From Neospora caninum Liverpool (Eukaryota; Apicomplexa; Conoidasida; Eucoccidiorida; Sarcocystidae): a stretch of DNA of 64,000 nucleotides. Shown here piece after piece: positions 62,401-64,000 of the stretch; positions within the stretch are counted from its first letter, which is position 1; each line of letters starts with the position of its first letter. Location of the stretch: the NCBI RefSeq assembly GCF_000208865.1, contig NC_018393.1:1-64000 (forward strand), in the 5' to 3' direction. The notes under the pieces are model-generated. The model did not search any database. It was not told where the DNA came from and worked only from the letters and a program-made list of their open reading frames with translations. The position numbers and the translations under genes were made by a program.

Positions 62401-64000
62401 CCAATCACAATCTTTGGCGGTCGAGGGTAGCCACCGCCCTCGCAGTGTTCAGTTCCGTCCTCTCCCCTGAGGAGTACTTCAGATAACCACCGCCCTCGCA
62501 GCGTTCAGTTCCGTCCTCTCCCCTGAGGAGCACTTCAGATAACCACCGATTGGGAAGCAGTCTGTGACCGGACACCACAGAAAAGTACAGCGCCTTCTCT
62601 GTTACGCCCTTTGGTGCTCACCGTTCTTCTTCCTCGGCTTTCATTTGCTTCTTCTTCTCCACAGCTTCCACGTGCCGTCGACACCCTCCAGCGAGCTGTC
62701 TGAAGAGTTTCTTCTTCTCTTTATGTTCATCGATGACCAAATCCTGAAAACTTTTTATCTCTTTCTCCAGGATATTCCGGAAGACAACCTCCGGCACTCG
62801 CGCTGGCTCCTTCTGCGAGACGGGACCTCCGCCGCCTTCCCCGCGACCAGAAGACCGGCCCATCTTGACGAGGAGTTGCTGCAGCCTCTCCTGCAGACTC
62901 TGGATTTCCTCCTGAACGTTTTTCTCCTCCTCCTGGTCCAGGCCTACATCGTAAAGTCCCCCGAGGGACGCCAGAAACTCGCCCATGTCGACGCATCCAG
63001 GGTGCAGGAGATTTCCGCTGTCGTCCACGCCACACATCTTGCACGCCAACTCTGGCGGCGGCTCGTCCGGCAGCTCTTCGCCTCGCTGTCTCGCCTCCTC
63101 TCTCTGCTGTTGAATTTCCAGGAGAACCTGTCTCTGCTCCTCCTGCACTCGCAGAATCGTCCTCGCCCTCTCTTCCTGTCGGCTCCGCGCCGGGTGCCGG
63201 AAGGCTTGCCAGTGGACAGCGAGCTCTTGTCCTGCAGACGGCGAGGCGGGGCATGCCAAGGGCGCACACGGAGACGGGAAAGCTGGGTCGGCAAGCCGCC
63301 ACTCTGCTCCCTGCGACACCAGCCGGCCGCGTAACGCACCGCTCGCAAACGGCTGGTTTCCAGCGACCGAGCCGCCCCAAGTCTCGCTGGTCGCACTGCG
63401 TTTCGGACGTTCCTCTGGGGGCCACCCGCCAGTCGGCGGCTCGGCTGACAAAGCGCCGCCACTTTCCGAAGGATTTCGAGACAAAGACAGCATGCACCTG
63501 CGTTTGCGCCCCTGCCGACCCTGCGTCTGCTCGCCCTGGCCGGTAGACGCAGCGGCGTTCGCTCCAAGACGGTGAGACAGAGGAGCTGTGGAGCCCGACC
63601 TCTGAGTCGGAGACGCCAGAGAAGAGACAGAAGACGAGGGCGGAGACGGGCTGTCCCCCCAGACACTGGTTGGCTGGGGACCGCCGCGATCTGGTCTTGC
63701 TTCGGGCGGGTCGAAGGCGCCGAAGAAAGAAGCACCCTCGGCGCCGAGCACGTGCGGCGGGTCCCGTGATCCCTGTTGCCTCTCTTCTTGAGGACCGGCC
63801 GTCCACGCGTCTTGTGGACGGTCGGAGCCTGCCGCCGCCGTGGCGCACCCCGCTTTGCTCTCGTCTCCGTTTTGCACGCGAGGGGTAAACGGCGGCATGT
63901 CTTGGAAAGGCACGCGCTCGCCTAACCCGTTCCCTCCCATCGTCCGTCGGCGGGGATTCCCGTCGCCGGAGGCTGTTTCACAGTCGAGGGGGGAGGCCGA
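49286..64000 (-). CDS. SRCAP: SRCAP/SWR1-family SNF2 chromatin-remodelling ATPase, 20 exons, 5' end beyond the window
   Basis: This is probably the catalytic subunit of a SWR1/SRCAP complex, which in other eukaryotes exchanges H2A for H2A.Z in the nucleus. Exons read from splice sites and phase: 64000-62622 (open at the edge), 62080-61885, 61392-60944, 60723-60397, 60187-59789, 59273-57947, 57583-57186, 56593-~54060, 53950-53918, 53677-53632, 53550-53378, 52890-52837, 52778-52627, 52220-52046, 51736-51599, 51392-51223, 50913-50664, 50425-50153, 49775-49629, 49438-49286 (TAG stop). All junctions agree in phase except the exon 8/9 join near 54,000. The 33-bp exon at 53,918 has a weak donor and is tentative. 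Family evidence: an HSA-like segment, [35 protein letters not shown], a huge inter-lobe insert, and [15 protein letters not shown]. The start codon is not visible; frame is open to the edge upstream of a Met at 63,940. INO80 is less likely because of the post-HSA and pre-ATPase motifs. Confidence 0.93.
50664..53950 (-). other. SRCAP: SRCAP exons 9-17: end of the insert and ATPase C-lobe
   Basis: Small exons read [11 protein letters not shown] (53950-53918, tentative), [15 protein letters not shown] (53677-53632), the segment with [16 protein letters not shown] (53550-53378), [18 protein letters not shown] (52890-52837) and [20 protein letters not shown] (52778-52627). The last two are judged by phase and composition. 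Lobe 2 then follows: [11 protein letters not shown] (52220-52046), [15 protein letters not shown] and YVRLDGSTK (51736-51599), [20 protein letters not shown] and [15 protein letters not shown] (51392-51223), [15 protein letters not shown] and [15 protein letters not shown] (50913-50664). These are helicase motifs IV-VI; the arginine finger in motif VI (RCHRIGQ) is rebuilt across an intron. Confidence 0.88.
54060..56593 (-). other. SRCAP: SRCAP exon 8: very large low-complexity insert between the ATPase lobes
   Basis: A single exon of about 2.5 kb (roughly 840 codons) starts after ctggcag|G at 56,593 with [20 protein letters not shown], which continues the conserved segment after lobe 1. It then becomes Ser/Pro/Gly/Ala/Arg-rich with few recognisable motifs until about 54,060, where a gtgcgt donor follows. 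INO80- and SWR1-family ATPases are defined by a long insert at this place, which contacts the RuvB-like AAA+ hexamer. Here it is expanded with disordered sequence. The 3' boundary is uncertain: the gtgcgt donor leaves phase 1, whereas the next acceptable exon needs phase 0. Confidence 0.75.
57186..59273 (-). other. SRCAP: SRCAP exons 6-7: ATPase N-lobe and start of the family insert region
   Basis: Exon 6 (59273-57947) opens with an acidic, Ser-rich linker. It then holds helicase lobe 1: [20 protein letters not shown], motif [16 protein letters not shown], motif Ia [17 protein letters not shown], the DEAQ-type motif [13 protein letters not shown] and motif [23 protein letters not shown]. The DEAQNIKN form fits SWR1/SRCAP rather than SWI2 or ISWI (DEAH/DEGH). 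Exon 7 (57583-57186) continues with [35 protein letters not shown] and [20 protein letters not shown], the end of lobe 1 as in the family. Motif I Lys and motif II Asp/Glu are intact, so the enzyme should be active. Confidence 0.95.
59789..61392 (-). other. SRCAP: SRCAP exons 3-5: acidic pre-ATPase module present three times
   Basis: Three consecutive exons (61392-60944, 60723-60397, 60187-59789) end with the same module. Each has a [18 protein letters not shown] start, a Glu/Asp run and a closing helix: [30 protein letters not shown] and [15 protein letters not shown]. Exons 4 and 5 also start alike, as [19 protein letters not shown] and [19 protein letters not shown] after a tag|GATCTA acceptor. 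All three end in phase 2 after an AG dinucleotide, so copies can be added without breaking frame. SRCAP/SWR1 proteins normally carry one acidic stretch followed by an 'EAELP..EL' helix at this place. In yeast Swr1 the nearby region (Swr1-Z) binds H2A.Z-H2B. That these copies bind histones is inference. Confidence 0.85.
61885..64000 (-). other. SRCAP: SRCAP exons 1-2: disordered N-terminal region and HSA/post-HSA segment
   Basis: Exon 1 is Gly/Pro/Ser/Arg-rich at first, then contains a Gln/Glu/Arg coiled-coil-like stretch and a short Cys-containing segment ([11 protein letters not shown]). Its end, with exon 2, reads like the HSA and post-HSA part of SRCAP/SWR1 proteins: charged helices ([20 protein letters not shown]), then a [20 protein letters not shown] stretch. 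This aligns by eye with the family's pattern of a short helix, 'FWSNIE' and a long K/E/R helix. In the family the HSA helix carries actin and actin-related proteins. The exon 1 donor (cg|gtgagc) and exon 2 acceptor (cctgtag|g) agree in phase, making one Arg codon across the intron. Confidence 0.75.
62431..62542. repeat. 56-bp tandem duplication in SRCAP intron 1
   Basis: Two adjacent 56-bp copies start with ccaccgccctcgcag and include ctctcccctgaggag, differing at two positions (gtg/gcg and gta/gca). They lie in the intron between exons 1 and 2. No splice signal of the gene overlaps them. Confidence 0.9.

Noticed and set aside
1..64000. Telomeric repeats (TTTAGGG type) or the 529-bp Toxoplasma diagnostic repeat
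   Set aside because: I looked for both on each strand and saw neither, so a chromosome-end position remains only a possibility.

Overview
The window looks like nuclear DNA of a coccidian apicomplexan, most likely Toxoplasma gondii or a close relative such as Hammondia or Neospora. The reasons are: an intron-rich SRCAP/SWR1-type chromatin remodeller with many short GT-AG introns and long low-complexity acidic and Ser/Pro-rich exons; nuclear fragments of an apicomplexan-type mitochondrial cytochrome b gene; and large satellite blocks beside a gene-poor stretch. Nothing in it is bacterial, so the many open frames inside the satellites are not genes.

Layout. 1-10,150 is a higher-order satellite. 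Short units (about 1.8 kb) alternate with long units (about 3.08 kb); the long ones carry a second diverged half and an AT-richer 0.27 kb spacer that resembles mitochondrial cox1. 10,150-10,930 is a diverged extension of the satellite, and a remote copy lies at 41,740-43,530. 10,930-25,200 is gene-poor and carries two clear nuclear mitochondrial (NUMT) cytochrome b fragments, at 17,017-17,140 and 23,935-24,155; the second is joined to rRNA-like sequence. 25,565-29,200 is a tandem array of eight 444-bp units, each an ancient dimer of 244- and 200-bp halves. 29,200-46,900 is mostly gene-free: one candidate secreted or membrane acidic-repeat protein (minus strand, about 36 kb), a related-looking broken exon on the plus strand (38.2 kb), further satellite relics and a second diverged repeat family.

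From about 46.9 kb the sequence becomes genic. A small two-exon minus-strand gene of unknown function lies at 47,084-47,677 and a possible plus-strand exon at 48,234-48,546. The main gene, on the minus strand from beyond the right edge down to 49,286, is an SRCAP/SWR1 family ATPase. I traced 20 exons in the window (about 2,900 codons). All intron phases agree except one junction near 54,000. Domain order is: N-terminal disordered region, HSA/post-HSA segment, an acidic '[15 protein letters not shown]'-type module repeated in three consecutive exons, helicase N-lobe (DEGH-type ATPase with DEAQ box), a very large inter-lobe insert, helicase C-lobe, and an acidic C-terminus.

The most notable observations are the triplicated acidic exon module in the remodeller, the mitochondrial-like spacer amplified inside a satellite, and the dimeric 444-bp satellite.
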